A stretch of DNA of 64,000 bases from Thermicanus aegyptius DSM 12793. Lineage in GTDB: Bacteria > Bacillota > Bacilli > Thermicanales > Thermicanaceae. The position numbers were made by a program, and so were the translations under genes. Shown here in pieces: positions 36,888-45,695 of this stretch (its first letter is position 1; every line of letters starts with the position of its first letter). The stretch spans positions 1,246,705 to 1,310,704 of the forward strand of contig NZ_KI783301.1 in NCBI RefSeq assembly GCF_000510645.1. The letters are read 5' to 3'. The notes under the pieces are model-generated. The model worked only from the letters and a program-made list of their open reading frames with translations. It was not told the DNA's origin and ran no database searches.

Positions 36888-37769
36888 ATGAGATCAAACT
36901 GTGGATTGAAAAAAATTGGATTGAGGCTACTTTTTACAGGTCCTACCTTGTTCATCTTCTTTTCCGTGGTGATTCTCCCTTTTTTGTATGGAATATATCT
37001 AACCTTTACGGATTGGAATGGCATCTCCGCTCAACATCAATTCATTGGACTTAAAAATTATCTAGCCGTTTTTCTAGATGTTCATTTCTGGACTTCTCTT
37101 TCTTTGACGATGAAATATGTCATCGTATCGGTGGTGTTGATCAATCTGATCTCCTTTGTCCTTGCGTATCTCTTAACCGTTGGATTAAAGGGGGAAAACC
37201 TGTACCGAGCCGGTTTTTTTACACCCAATTTAATCGGAGGAATTGTTTTAGGATTCTTGTGGCAATTTATTTTTTCCAATGTACTGGTATACGTGGGGAA
37301 GGGATTGGGAATTGAGGTTTTGGCCAAATCCTGGCTTTCTGACCCATCATCCGCTTTTTGGGCTTTGGTATGGGTCACCGTCTGGCAGTATTCGGGGTAT
37401 ATGATGGTGATTTATATTGGTGGGCTGTTGAATGTTCCAAAGGATTTGTTGGAAGCTGCGAGTATAGATGGAGCAACGGGATTTGTGAGGTTAACACGTA
37501 TTATTCTACCGCTCATCGTCCCTTCCATGATTGTCTCCGTCTTTCTTTCTCTTCAACGAAGTTTTATGGTTTATGATCTTAATCTTTCCTTAACCGGCGG
37601 CGGGCCTTACAAAAGCACCGAAATGGTATCCATGTTCGTCTATCGAAAAGCCTTCCTGTCCCAGCAGTATGGGGTGGGACAGGCGGAAGCTTTTGTATTA
37701 TTTGTCGTGGTGGCTCTCATCACGCTGACTCAAGTTTACTTCAGTAAAAAGCGAGAGGTGGAGGCTTGA
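36888..37769 (+). CDS. Sugar ABC transporter permease (MalF/UgpA type)
   Basis: 293 residues with six predicted membrane helices. The ABC-binding loop EAASIDGATGFVRLTRIILP (EAA-x3-G motif, about 190-209) marks it as a binding-protein-dependent permease of the CUT1 family. GVVILPF-type first helix and the conserved LTGGGP segment are seen. It follows the hairpin by 30 bases and overlaps the second permease gene by one base. Confidence 0.94.
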   Translation: MRSNCGLKKIGLRLLFTGPTLFIFFSVVILPFLYGIYLTFTDWNGISAQHQFIGLKNYLAVFLDVHFWTSLSLTMKYVIVSVVLINLISFVLAYLLTVGLKGENLYRAGFFTPNLIGGIVLGFLWQFIFSNVLVYVGKGLGIEVLAKSWLSDPSSAFWALVWVTVWQYSGYMMVIYIGGLLNVPKDLLEAASIDGATGFVRLTRIILPLIVPSMIVSVFLSLQRSFMVYDLNLSLTGGGPYKSTEMVSMFVYRKAFLSQQYGVGQAEAFVLFVVVALITLTQVYFSKKREVEA

Positions 37770-38593
37770 TGCGTAGCAATGGATGGAAGATCATTTTGAT
37801 GCGTGTTGGACTCACCGTTGCACTTCTTTTTTACCTCATTCCTTTTTTTCTCATTCTGATGAATTCTTTCAAGAGCAGAAACGAAATCCTCTCAAATCCC
37901 TTATCCTTACCACTCCGTTTCAATTTGGAAAATTACCTACAGGCGATGCAGAAGATGAATTTTTGGCATAGCTTCTTCAATTCCCTAGTGATTACCTCAT
38001 TCAGTGTGGTGGGCATCACCCTATTGTCTGCCATGACCGCCTACTTTTTTGTACGAAGAAAAACGAAATGGAATCAATTCATCTTTTTTCTCATGGTCGC
38101 TTCGATGATTATTCCTTTTCAGGCGATCATGATTCCCCTGGTAAAGATCTATGGAACCCTTGGGTTTTTCAATAACAAATGGGCTTTGATCTACATGTAT
38201 ATTGGGTTCGGCTCCTCTTTGGCCGTTTTTATCTACCATGGGATGATCAAGAGCATCCCGTACGAACTAGAGGAAGCAGCCATGATCGATGGGACCACAC
38301 CCCTTCAAACCTTTTTCTTCATCATTTGGCCTCTTTTGCGCCCAACGACCCTGACCATAGTGATTCTGGATGTGTTATGGATTTGGAATGATTTCTTGCT
38401 TCCCTCTTTGGTTCTCAATCCACCGGGGGAACGGACGCTTCCCTTGGCCACTTACTATTTCTACGGAACGTATACCGTCGATTATGGGCTGGTCATGTCC
38501 GGGCTTGTGCTCACAATCATCCCAGTACTATTCGTCTATCTCTTTTTGCAGCGTTACATTCTCTCAGGTGTCATGCAAGGATCGATTAAATAA
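37769..38593 (+). CDS. Sugar ABC transporter permease (MalG/UgpE type)
   Basis: 274 residues, six predicted membrane helices. The EAA loop is EEAAMIDGTTPLQTFFFIIW, and the end ILSGVMQGSIK is typical of MalG-type proteins. I use ATG 37769, which overlaps the previous stop and has GAGAGGTGGAGG upstream, not the TTG at 37766. It pairs with the upstream permease to form the channel. No ATPase gene is found in the cluster, so a shared MsmK-like ATPase from elsewhere is expected. Confidence 0.94.
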   Translation: MRSNGWKIILMRVGLTVALLFYLIPFFLILMNSFKSRNEILSNPLSLPLRFNLENYLQAMQKMNFWHSFFNSLVITSFSVVGITLLSAMTAYFFVRRKTKWNQFIFFLMVASMIIPFQAIMIPLVKIYGTLGFFNNKWALIYMYIGFGSSLAVFIYHGMIKSIPYELEEAAMIDGTTPLQTFFFIIWPLLRPTTLTIVILDVLWIWNDFLLPSLVLNPPGERTLPLATYYFYGTYTVDYGLVMSGLVLTIIPVLFVYLFLQRYILSGVMQGSIK

Positions 38594-38614
38594 ACGAGTG
38601 TAGGATGGGTGAGT

Positions 38615-40132
38615 ATGAATTTAAAACATCTGGAACAGATAAATAAGGCAGAATTGGCAGTGAAAACGAATGAAGAGCGCGTGAGAAATGATCCCCATCG
38701 GCTGGCTTACCATATCATGGCTCCAGCCCATTGGATGAATGATCCCAATGGCTTGCTTTACGTGAATGGGGAGTATCATGTATTTTACCAACATCACCCG
38801 TTTGATCCCTATTGGGGTTCTATGCACTGGGGGCATGTGAGAAGCAAAGATCTTGTTCATTGGGAGAGATTACCCATTGCCCTGGCACCGAGTGAAGAAT
38901 ATGATCAGGACGGGTGTTTTTCGGGTAGCGCCGTGGTAGATGATGAGGGACGCATCATCTTGTTTTACACGGGAAATCAATGGCTGGATCAAAGCAAAGA
39001 AAAAATCCGCCAAACGCAGTGCATGGCGATAAGTACGGACGGGGTTTGCTTTATCAAAGATCGAGCAAATCCAGTGATTGCTGAACCCCCTTTTCCTTGC
39101 GACGGACATTTTCGTGACCCGAAGGTATGGAAGCATGATGATGCTTGGTTTATGATTTTAGGCACCAAAGAGGAGGGGAAGGGGAAGGTGGTATTGTACC
39201 GTTCATTTGATCTAAGGCAATGGGAGTATCGGGGAGTGATCGCAGAGAGTGATGGGACCTTGGGATATATGTGGGAATGTCCGGATCTTTTTTCCTTGAA
39301 TGGTCATGAGGTCCTGCTCTTTTCTCCACAAGGTGTTTCTGCGATTGGAAACGGTGATAAGGGGTCCCACACGACGGGATATTTTGTCGGTCACTTTGAT
39401 TATGAAACGGTGAAGTATACCCATGACAAATTTCACGTGTTAGATCATGGATTTGATTTTTATGCAGCCCAAACGTTTTTGGACGGGCAGGGAAGGCGCA
39501 TTTTAATTGGGTGGATGGATCGATGGGATACGAAGATGCCCACGCAAGAAAAGGGGTGGGCGGGAGCTCTTACCGTTCCAAGGGTGCTGAACCTTACCGA
39601 TGACGGGCGTATTCGGATGCAGCCCGTTCAGGAATTGCAAAAACTGCGAGGTCGCGCCGTTCAAATCAACGAGTTAGAGATTATGCCGGGGGATTTCTAT
39701 GTTCACCCAGAGTTGCGAGGAGATCGCCTTGAACTCATGATCTTCTTATCCTTGAAAAAATCAAATGCACGCTTCTTCGAGTTGGATCTGCGCTGTTCGC
39801 AGGATGGAAGTGAAAAGACGGTCCTGCGGTACGATTTCCAACAATCGGTGGTTACGCTGGACCGGAACTTATCCGGAATCGGGGAAGGGGGGGTCTCAAG
39901 TTCTACCATAGATGTGCGAAAAAGGGATGAAATGTTATTTCATCTATTGATCGACCGTTCTTCTGTCGAAATATTTATCAATGAAGGGGAAATCGTTATG
40001 ACCAGCAGGATCTACCCCTCGCCGACCAGCGACCAAATTCGCTTTGCGGCAGAAGGGGGAAGCGTCTGCTTGCAATCGGTACAGGGATGGTTATTAAAGG
40101 ATATCTGGACCCCGATCCCCTTGGAGGAATAA
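38615..40132 (+). CDS. GH32 sucrose/fructoside hydrolase
   Basis: 505 residues of glycoside hydrolase family 32. The nucleophile motif is WMNDPNG (about 40-46), the transition-state stabiliser is FRDPKVW, and the acid/base is in WECPDLF. An SacA-like C-terminal beta-sandwich follows (DRSSVEIFINEGE). No signal peptide, so it acts in the cytoplasm on imported sugar. Because uptake is by an ABC importer and not a PTS, the substrate is likely unphosphorylated sucrose or a fructo-oligosaccharide. Start ATG 38615 has AGGATGG upstream; the GTG at 38609 abuts that site. Confidence 0.92.
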   Translation: MNLKHLEQINKAELAVKTNEERVRNDPHRLAYHIMAPAHWMNDPNGLLYVNGEYHVFYQHHPFDPYWGSMHWGHVRSKDLVHWERLPIALAPSEEYDQDGCFSGSAVVDDEGRIILFYTGNQWLDQSKEKIRQTQCMAISTDGVCFIKDRANPVIAEPPFPCDGHFRDPKVWKHDDAWFMILGTKEEGKGKVVLYRSFDLRQWEYRGVIAESDGTLGYMWECPDLFSLNGHEVLLFSPQGVSAIGNGDKGSHTTGYFVGHFDYETVKYTHDKFHVLDHGFDFYAAQTFLDGQGRRILIGWMDRWDTKMPTQEKGWAGALTVPRVLNLTDDGRIRMQPVQELQKLRGRAVQINELEIMPGDFYVHPELRGDRLELMIFLSLKKSNARFFELDLRCSQDGSEKTVLRYDFQQSVVTLDRNLSGIGEGGVSSSTIDVRKRDEMLFHLLIDRSSVEIFINEGEIVMTSRIYPSPTSDQIRFAAEGGSVCLQSVQGWLLKDIWTPIPLEE

Positions 40133-40222
40133 GGGATAAGACGAGACGGGTGCTTCGTCCCAATAGTGAACCCGCAAAAACCGTTGTGAACTTTCATTTA
40201 TGCAGTTCAAGGAGTTTATCAT

Positions 40223-41194
40223 TTATATGGAGTCCTCTTCTTCCGTTTCCCCGGAAGAGATATTTTTACTTCCGGTTCCAGTGGGCAGCGATAGGAGGAT
40301 CACCATACCCAAGATAAGAATCGTTCCCAGAAGGGAATAGGCCGTATACGGGACATGGAGCCAAAGAACGGAGGCGGCAACCGAGGTGAGCGGCTCCAAC
40401 ACCGAAAGAAGGCTGGCCTCCGTGGGTGAGATATATTTCAGGCTTTCCATAAAAAGAAAGAAAGCCAAAAAGGTTCCGAAAAAAATGATGAAGAAGATAT
40501 AAAAGAGGGAGCTCCAAGACCAAGTGACCCCTTCAATTTTCCAGGGAGCGGTGAATAAGGACATGAAGCTTCCCCCGATCACCATTCCCCAACCCACCGT
40601 GATCGCGGACCCGTAGGAAGCCAATAAGCGGATGGGGAAGAGGGTATTGAAGGCCAAGGCAACGGCGGACAGGATCCCCCAAAAAAGGGCCTCGGGGGTT
40701 ACCTCCAATTTGTCCCAGGACCCGTTCGACACGAGGAAGTAGGTCCCTGCCAGGGCCATGAGTAGAGCCAATCCGATTTTCCCGCTTATCCTCTGCCTGA
40801 ATCGAACGGCGAGATAGAGGGTAATCAGGGCAGGAGCCAAATATTGAAGAAGGGTGGCGACGGCCGCGTTCCCCGCGTGGATCGCCGCAAAATAGGTATA
40901 TTGGACCGACAACGTTCCGAATAACCCATAGAGAAGGAGCCGATTTCGATCTCCTCGAACCATCCACACGTCAAAAAGAGTGTTGGAGTTTTGCAGGGAT
41001 GCGAAAATAAGCAAGAGGACGCCTGCCGCAAGCATCCTCACCGTAACTAACCACGAGGGGGTAAATCCCATCCCCTGAAAAAGGGGTTGGGCGAAGGTGC
41101 CTGATAAACCCCAGAAGATGGCGGCCGTAATCACCATCACGACGCCTATGGTTCTTACATATGAAGAACTTCTTTTTTTCTCTCCCATATCCAT
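40223..41194 (-). CDS. EamA family (DMT superfamily) transporter
   Basis: 323 residues with ten predicted transmembrane helices in two EamA repeats. The first repeat opens VITAAIFWGLSGTFAQPLF and the second has ALFWGILSAVALAFNTLFP; each ends in a conserved Pro/Glu helix (FLAPALITLY; EPLTSVAASVLW). Members export amino acids or other metabolites. It lies downstream of serA on the same strand but an intervening hairpin suggests its own promoter. A diverged partial copy is present at 33477-33674. Substrate not known. Confidence 0.9.
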   Translation of the reverse strand: MDMGEKKRSSSYVRTIGVVMVITAAIFWGLSGTFAQPLFQGMGFTPSWLVTVRMLAAGVLLLIFASLQNSNTLFDVWMVRGDRNRLLLYGLFGTLSVQYTYFAAIHAGNAAVATLLQYLAPALITLYLAVRFRQRISGKIGLALLMALAGTYFLVSNGSWDKLEVTPEALFWGILSAVALAFNTLFPIRLLASYGSAITVGWGMVIGGSFMSLFTAPWKIEGVTWSWSSLFYIFFIIFFGTFLAFFLFMESLKYISPTEASLLSVLEPLTSVAASVLWLHVPYTAYSLLGTILILGMVILLSLPTGTGSKNISSGETEEEDSI

Positions 41195-41239
41195 GATCCT
41201 ATCTTTATTCTTTTCAGGATAACCGATTTGCAGAAGTGA

Positions 41240-41272
41240 AACCCCTCCGCAACCTGGAGGGGTTGTTTTTTG
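41240..41272. terminator. Hairpin between serA and the EamA gene
   Basis: AACCCCTCC (41240-41248) and GGAGGGGTT (41256-41264) form a perfect 9-bp stem with a seven-base loop. The T-run (41266-41271) is on the plus-strand side; on the minus strand, where both neighbouring genes are read, the following bases are only TTTCACTTC. It probably weakens or stops serA transcription before the EamA gene, but its orientation is ambiguous. Confidence 0.6.
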
Positions 41273-41278
41273 TGGAAC

Positions 41279-42865
41279 TTATAAATCAACACGGGTAACC
41301 GAGGCGATCTCGGGAAGGGTAGAAAGGGCCTCCGCATCGGCATCGCTGATCGCTTTATCGACAGTAAGGAGCATGATGGCATTTCCTCCTTGGTCGGTAC
41401 GTCCCACTTGCATGGAAGCGATATTGACGTCTCGGGAACCGAGGAGAGATCCTACGCGACCGATGACACCGGGTTTATCAAAATGGCGAACGTAAATGAG
41501 GTGCCCGGTGGGGGCTAAATCTACGGTATAGTGGTCTACCTTCACGAAACGGGCTCCATATCCGTTGAGGGAAGTGCCGGCAACCAGATGTTCACCTGAG
41601 TCGGTCTTCACTTTGACGGTGATCAGATTGGCGAATCCTCCTGCCGATTCGCTCTTCTGTTCTTGGATCAGGATCCCCCGCTGCTTGGCAAGATAGAGGG
41701 CATTGACGTAATTGACCCGGGCTTCCAGATGATGACTCAATAAACCTTTCAGGATGCTGCGGGTCAGGGGCCCCATCTCCTCCTCTCCCAATTCGCCCGC
41801 ATAGGCAATCTCCACCTCTTTGATCGCACCTTTTGTAACTTGTGCTAAGAAGAGACCCATCTTTTCACTTAATTGGAGATAGTTCTCCAATTTTTTCATG
41901 AGATGCGGTGGGATCGAGGGCAGGTTGACGCTGTTTTTATAGGGCTCGTTTCGAAGCACCTTTAAAATCTCTTTGCTTACATCAATCGCCACGTTCTCTT
42001 GGGCTTCCACGGTGGAGGCTCCAAGATGGGGAGTGGCAATCACTTGGGGAAGCTCGAGGAGGGGATGGTGGATGGCCGGCTCTTCTTCGAAGACATCGAG
42101 GGCGGCACCTGCCACCTTTCCTTCTTTGATTGCTTCATAGAGCGCCATTTCGTCAATAATTCCTCCCCGGGCGCAATTGAGAAGATAAACCCCATCCTTC
42201 ATGCTCCGGATCTCTTTCTTCCCGATCAGGTGCCGGGTTTCCTTGGTCAGGGGGGTGTGTACCGTGATAAAATCTGCCTTTGTTAGGACCTCTGTAAGTT
42301 CTACGGCTGCAATTCCCAGTTTCTCCGCTTTCTCCCGGGTGAGATAAGGGTCGTAGGCGAGAACGTTCATATTGAAGGCTTTGGCCCGCTTTGCCACTTC
42401 TGTTCCGATCCTTCCCAACCCGACGATCCCTAGGGTTTTCCCTGAAAGTTCCACGCCTACGAACGATTTCCGGTCCCATTTGCCGTTTTTTAACGAGAGA
42501 TAAGCTTGAGGGATACGGCGGGCTAAGGCCATCATCATGGAGAAAGTGTGCTCTGCCGTGGAGACGGTATTTCCATCGGGGGCGTTGATAACGATCACCC
42601 CTTGTTCGGTGGCCGCATTCAGGTCAATGTTATCCACCCCGACGCCTGCCCGTCCGATCACTTTGAGGCGTACGGCACGGGAGAGGAGGTTTCGGGTTAC
42701 CTTCGTCTGGCTGCGAACGAGGAGGGCATCATATTCTCCGATGATCTCCGACAGTTCCGCCTCCGTTTTTCCCGTAATTTGATCGACTTCTACATCGCTG
42801 GCTTCCAGAAGGGCTTGGATCCCGTCAGGGCTTAAAGGGTCACTGATCAATACTTTATAGGTCAT
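41279..42865 (-). CDS. serA: D-3-phosphoglycerate dehydrogenase
   Basis: First step of serine synthesis: oxidises 3-phosphoglycerate with NAD. The 528 residues contain the substrate-binding N-terminus ([11 protein letters not shown]), the NAD fold [19 protein letters not shown], the catalytic Arg, Glu and His ([24 protein letters not shown]), an intervening domain and a C-terminal ACT domain ([20 protein letters not shown]) for feedback by serine. AGGAGGTG precedes the ATG. Its start overlaps the aminotransferase stop by four bases, and both lie behind a T-box leader. Confidence 0.96.
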   Translation of the reverse strand: MTYKVLISDPLSPDGIQALLEASDVEVDQITGKTEAELSEIIGEYDALLVRSQTKVTRNLLSRAVRLKVIGRAGVGVDNIDLNAATEQGVIVINAPDGNTVSTAEHTFSMMMALARRIPQAYLSLKNGKWDRKSFVGVELSGKTLGIVGLGRIGTEVAKRAKAFNMNVLAYDPYLTREKAEKLGIAAVELTEVLTKADFITVHTPLTKETRHLIGKKEIRSMKDGVYLLNCARGGIIDEMALYEAIKEGKVAGAALDVFEEEPAIHHPLLELPQVIATPHLGASTVEAQENVAIDVSKEILKVLRNEPYKNSVNLPSIPPHLMKKLENYLQLSEKMGLFLAQVTKGAIKEVEIAYAGELGEEEMGPLTRSILKGLLSHHLEARVNYVNALYLAKQRGILIQEQKSESAGGFANLITVKVKTDSGEHLVAGTSLNGYGARFVKVDHYTVDLAPTGHLIYVRHFDKPGVIGRVGSLLGSRDVNIASMQVGRTDQGGNAIMLLTVDKAISDADAEALSTLPEIASVTRVDL

Positions 42866-44013
42866 CGCTTATACACCTCCTGAGCAGCTGCAACCCCTGC
42901 CCCCAAGGTGACTTCGTGGCCCACCTTTTGCAGGGCTAATTCCATGGCTCCAAGATACTGAAGAACATCGGTAGGTGAACAATATCCCATGTGCCCGATG
43001 CGGAAGATCCGATCTTTCAAGTGTCCCTGGCCGCTGGCGAATACGATATTGAATTCTTTAGACATGACGGTACGGAACGCACCGGGGGTAAAATCGTCCG
43101 GGATCACGGCGGTTACGGTGGGGGAGGAGTACCTCTCTTCAGCCACCAACAGGGGGACCCCCATAGCTCTTATTCCGGCGCGGGTCATCTTCATCATTAA
43201 TAGATGCCTTTTCAATGTCTCCTGCAATCCTTCTTCTTCAATCAAAGAGAGGGATTGGTCCAACGCGAAGAGATGAGAGACGGCAGGAGTGAAAGGTACC
43301 GTATCTTCTCCTAAACTTTTCTTATATTTTAATAGATCCAGGTAAAAGCGGGGACGGGGATTGTTGGAGATTTTCGTCCATGCTTTTTCGCTCACAGCGA
43401 GGAAAGCGAGCCCAGGCGGGAGCATGAGCGCTTTTTGTGAGCCGGTGACCACGAGATCGATCTTCCACTCGTCCATGCGCATCTCCGCTCCTCCAATGGA
43501 AGAGACTCCGTCGACGGCGATTAAAGCATCGGAATGTTCATGGACAACGTGCGCGATTTGATCAATAGGGTTTAAAACTCCGGTAGAGGTCTCGCTATGG
43601 GTGGCGAAAACGACTTTCACGCCGGGATGGGAGTTTAATGCCTTTTTCACCTGCTCAGGATCGACAGGCTCCCCCCACTCTGTCTCTACGGCATGTACCG
43701 TGAGCCGGTATGCCTCCAGAATTTTCCTGAACCGGTCTCCGAAGGCACCCGTTACAAGAACGAGGACCTCTTCTCCCTCCTGGGTCAGATTGACGGCGGC
43801 GGCTTCCAATCCGGAGGTTCCGCTTCCGGCTACGATGAGGACGTCGTTTTTTTCGGTCCCGAATAATGGACGAAGGCGAGGGATCAGTTTTTTAATCCTT
43901 TCGCTTACTTGTCGGTCCCTATGTCCCACCATGGGTTGAAGCAAAGCCCGATTTACGCTGGGGGGAATCGGGGTGGGACCTGGGATCCGCAGAATGAGTT
44001 GGTCTTTCAGCAT
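42862..44013 (-). CDS. Class V aminotransferase (alanine-glyoxylate / serine-pyruvate type)
   Basis: 383 residues of the PLP fold type I class V group. The PLP lysine is Lys194 in VTGSQKALMLPPG; GSGTSGLEAAA binds the cofactor phosphate and AVDGVSSIGG holds the PLP aspartate. By sequence it is the alanine-glyoxylate/serine-pyruvate type, not a classical SerC. Its coupling to serA and the shared serine-type T-box suggest that it makes phosphoserine or serine from the SerA product or a related keto acid. That role is inferred from context. Confidence 0.88.
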   Translation of the reverse strand: MLKDQLILRIPGPTPIPPSVNRALLQPMVGHRDRQVSERIKKLIPRLRPLFGTEKNDVLIVAGSGTSGLEAAAVNLTQEGEEVLVLVTGAFGDRFRKILEAYRLTVHAVETEWGEPVDPEQVKKALNSHPGVKVVFATHSETSTGVLNPIDQIAHVVHEHSDALIAVDGVSSIGGAEMRMDEWKIDLVVTGSQKALMLPPGLAFLAVSEKAWTKISNNPRPRFYLDLLKYKKSLGEDTVPFTPAVSHLFALDQSLSLIEEEGLQETLKRHLLMMKMTRAGIRAMGVPLLVAEERYSSPTVTAVIPDDFTPGAFRTVMSKEFNIVFASGQGHLKDRIFRIGHMGYCSPTDVLQYLGAMELALQKVGHEVTLGAGVAAAQEVYKR

Positions 44014-44045
44014 GGTTTTCTCCTCCTATTTTTTCTCTTTAGTAA

Positions 44046-44340
44046 TAAAAAAACCCTTCGCTCCCAACCGAACGGTAAGGGGCGAAAGGGAATTTCCATC
44101 GCGGTGCCACCCTTATTCACTATCCTCTTGCGAGAGATAGTCTTCACAGGTTAATAACCATCGCCATGATAACGGGACGATCCGTCTGAGCATACTCCAA
44201 TTTCCGCTCAGGGGCTCCAAAGCGCTCTGGATATGAGGAGGACCGCCGGTTTCCAGCTGCCCCGGCTCTCTAGAGGTCCTGTTCCTTATCCCTCTTTTTC
44301 ATCGCCTCTCGAATATGCATAAGTTTCAGAACCTTAAATT
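44046..44340 (-). promoter_or_regulatory. T-box riboswitch, probably serine type
   Basis: Read on the minus strand, AAGGGTGGCACCGCG (44100-44114) is the T-box sequence. It is followed by a terminator stem CCCTTTCGC ... GCGAAGGG with seven T (44046-44090). Further upstream AGAGAGCCGGGG and a specifier-like side GGTCC-TCC-TCA-TATCC can be seen at about 44230-44260; both TCC and TCA are serine codons, so the exact specifier is not fixed but serine fits either way. It should raise the aminotransferase-serA operon when tRNA-Ser is uncharged. Confidence 0.88.
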
Positions 44341-44346
44341 ACTAAC

Positions 44347-44375
44347 AAAATATCATGGTTACAGGCAAATGTCAA
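44347..44375 (-). promoter_or_regulatory. Sigma-A promoter of the serine T-box transcript
   Basis: On the minus strand TTGACA (44375-44370), a 17-base spacer and TATTTT (44352-44347). It lies just upstream of the T-box leader. Confidence 0.78.
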
Positions 44376-44513
44376 CCCCTTTTCGCTAGATTTCTATTCA
44401 TATTTTCTTCCGGTTTTACATAGAGATAAATTGACATGATTCTATGACCCATGATCTTTTTATTGAATAAGATATAGGTGTAGCCGCAGGCAAGGCTTTC
44501 AAGAGGTGGGACC

Positions 44514-44684
44514 ATGGCGTTTCGAACCAGGAATCGTCTCTCTTTATTATCTAAAGTTTTGGGAATTCTCCTCGCGGTGGGTGGAGTTACCATTCTCCTC
44601 ACCACGTTGCCTGTCTGGGTTTGGTTCCTTCTTCTTGGGATGGGGATGATCGCGGGAGGTTGGTACCTCTATTTTTATCGGTAA
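44514..44684 (+). CDS. Small two-helix membrane protein upstream of spoVM
   Basis: A 56-residue open frame starting MAFRTRNRLSLLSKV, with two hydrophobic helices (about 14-31, VLGILLAVGGVTILL; and 33-54, VWVWFLLLGMGMIAGG) and a positively charged N-terminus. AAGAGGTGGG lies seven bases before the ATG. It ends 13 bases before spoVM and is probably cotranscribed with it, so a role in sporulation is possible but unproven. No family name recognised. Confidence 0.72.
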   Translation: MAFRTRNRLSLLSKVLGILLAVGGVTILLTTLPVWVWFLLLGMGMIAGGWYLYFYR

Positions 44685-44697
44685 AGGGGGGAATAAC

Positions 44698-44802
44698 GTG
44701 AGATTTTATACGATTAAGCTGCCTAAAGCGATCAGTGTGGTGGTTCGTTTCATTATACAGACCTTCTCCCGGGAGACAAAGAAAAAAGTCGTAAAAAAAT
44801 AG
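44698..44802 (+). CDS. spoVM: Stage V sporulation protein SpoVM
   Basis: A 34-codon gene starting at GTG behind AAAGGGGGG. The start reads MRFYTIKLPKAISVVVRF; the B. subtilis SpoVM begins MKFYTIKLPK and is 26 residues long. The amphipathic helix and the conserved Pro at position 9 are present; this version has a longer basic tail (SRETKKKVVKK). SpoVM recognises the convex forespore membrane and anchors the coat protein SpoIVA. Position next to rpmB on the opposite strand is the same as in B. subtilis. It marks the organism as an endospore former. Confidence 0.92.
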   Translation: MRFYTIKLPKAISVVVRFIIQTFSRETKKKVVKK

Positions 44803-44830
44803 AAAAGCACCTTTTCCCAGGTGCTTTTTT
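44803..44830. terminator. Bidirectional terminator between spoVM and rpmB
   Basis: AAAAGCACCT (44803-44812) and AGGTGCTTTT (44819-44828) form a perfect 10-bp stem with a six-base loop, with a T-run after it and an A-run before it. It can stop spoVM on the plus strand and rpmB on the minus strand. Confidence 0.88.
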
Positions 44831-44842
44831 CTTTTCCATGGA

Positions 44843-45031
44843 TTAAACACGGGTCACAAGTCCGGATTTCAATGCTTTTGCACTCACGTAAACGCGTTTT
44901 GGTTTCCCATCCACCAAGATGCGGACCTTCTGCACGTTTACTCCCCATTTCCGTTTAGTGGCGCGCATGGAGTGGCTGCGCTGATTCGCAAAATGCGGTT
45001 TTTTACCGGTCACGTAGCATTTGCGGGACAT
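44843..45031 (-). CDS. rpmB: 50S ribosomal protein L28
   Basis: 62 residues, the usual length. [26 protein letters not shown] and [22 protein letters not shown] match bacterial L28. It is transcribed opposite to its neighbours, as in B. subtilis. AGGAGGTG precedes the start on the minus strand. Only a single Cys pair is not present, so this is the zinc-free form. Confidence 0.97.
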   Translation of the reverse strand: MSRKCYVTGKKPHFANQRSHSMRATKRKWGVNVQKVRILVDGKPKRVYVSAKALKSGLVTRV

Positions 45032-45219
45032 CTCTTACACCTCCTCTACGATGCCTGCAAAAAAGATTTAAGACTCGAAATCACGCTTTACCATGATAAC
45101 ACAGACCTTTCAGGATTTCAACCTGAAATGGGGCGAAGAAATGAGTATGGTTTTCTTTTCATCTTGCTTTGTAGTAAAATAAAGTTACTTATGGTTTTGT
45201 GTGAAAAGGGGGGACAAGT

Positions 45220-45573
45220 GTGCCTTACGTCGAAGAAACGGAAAAGGGGAAGCTCTATATCAATGAGAATGTGATCGCCCGTATCGCCGGAGGGTCGGCC
45301 ATGGAGGTTTTTGGCGTGGTGGGTATGGCTTCCCAACAGTTCCTCAAAGACGGCTTTGCAGAACTGCTGGGGAGGGAAAATTTGACAAAGGGAATTGATG
45401 TTCACATCGTAGATCAAGAAGTAAATCTTAACCTTTACATTATTGTGAGTTATGGAACCAAAATATCCGAAGTGGCCCACAATGTGCAGGAACGGATTCG
45501 TTATGCCTTGCAGGAAATCGCCGGTATATCGGTCAACAAGGTGAACATCATCGTACAAGGGGTTCGCGTATAA
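45220..45573 (+). CDS. Asp23/YloU family protein
   Basis: 117-residue alkaline shock protein 23 family member. The conserved start (KLYINENVIARIAGGSAMEVFGVVGM) and end (VNKVNIIVQGVRV) are typical. Such proteins lie at the membrane or help the DAK-like neighbour in lipid and envelope homeostasis; the gene is almost always next to fakA in Firmicutes. The start is GTG 45220 behind AAAGGGGGG. It heads the operon asp23-fakA-degV-sdaAB-sdaAA-recG. Confidence 0.94.
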   Translation: MPYVEETEKGKLYINENVIARIAGGSAMEVFGVVGMASQQFLKDGFAELLGRENLTKGIDVHIVDQEVNLNLYIIVSYGTKISEVAHNVQERIRYALQEIAGISVNKVNIIVQGVRV

Positions 45574-45695
45574 TCTGTTTTTTGTGAATTGGCCTCGAAG
45601 TGAAATGAAAGAAGAAATACATGAAAACAAGGCTGGGGAAGAAAAAGAGGAGCCGACAAGGTTCGTATCAAGGAACAGGGTAAGGAGGCAAATGA

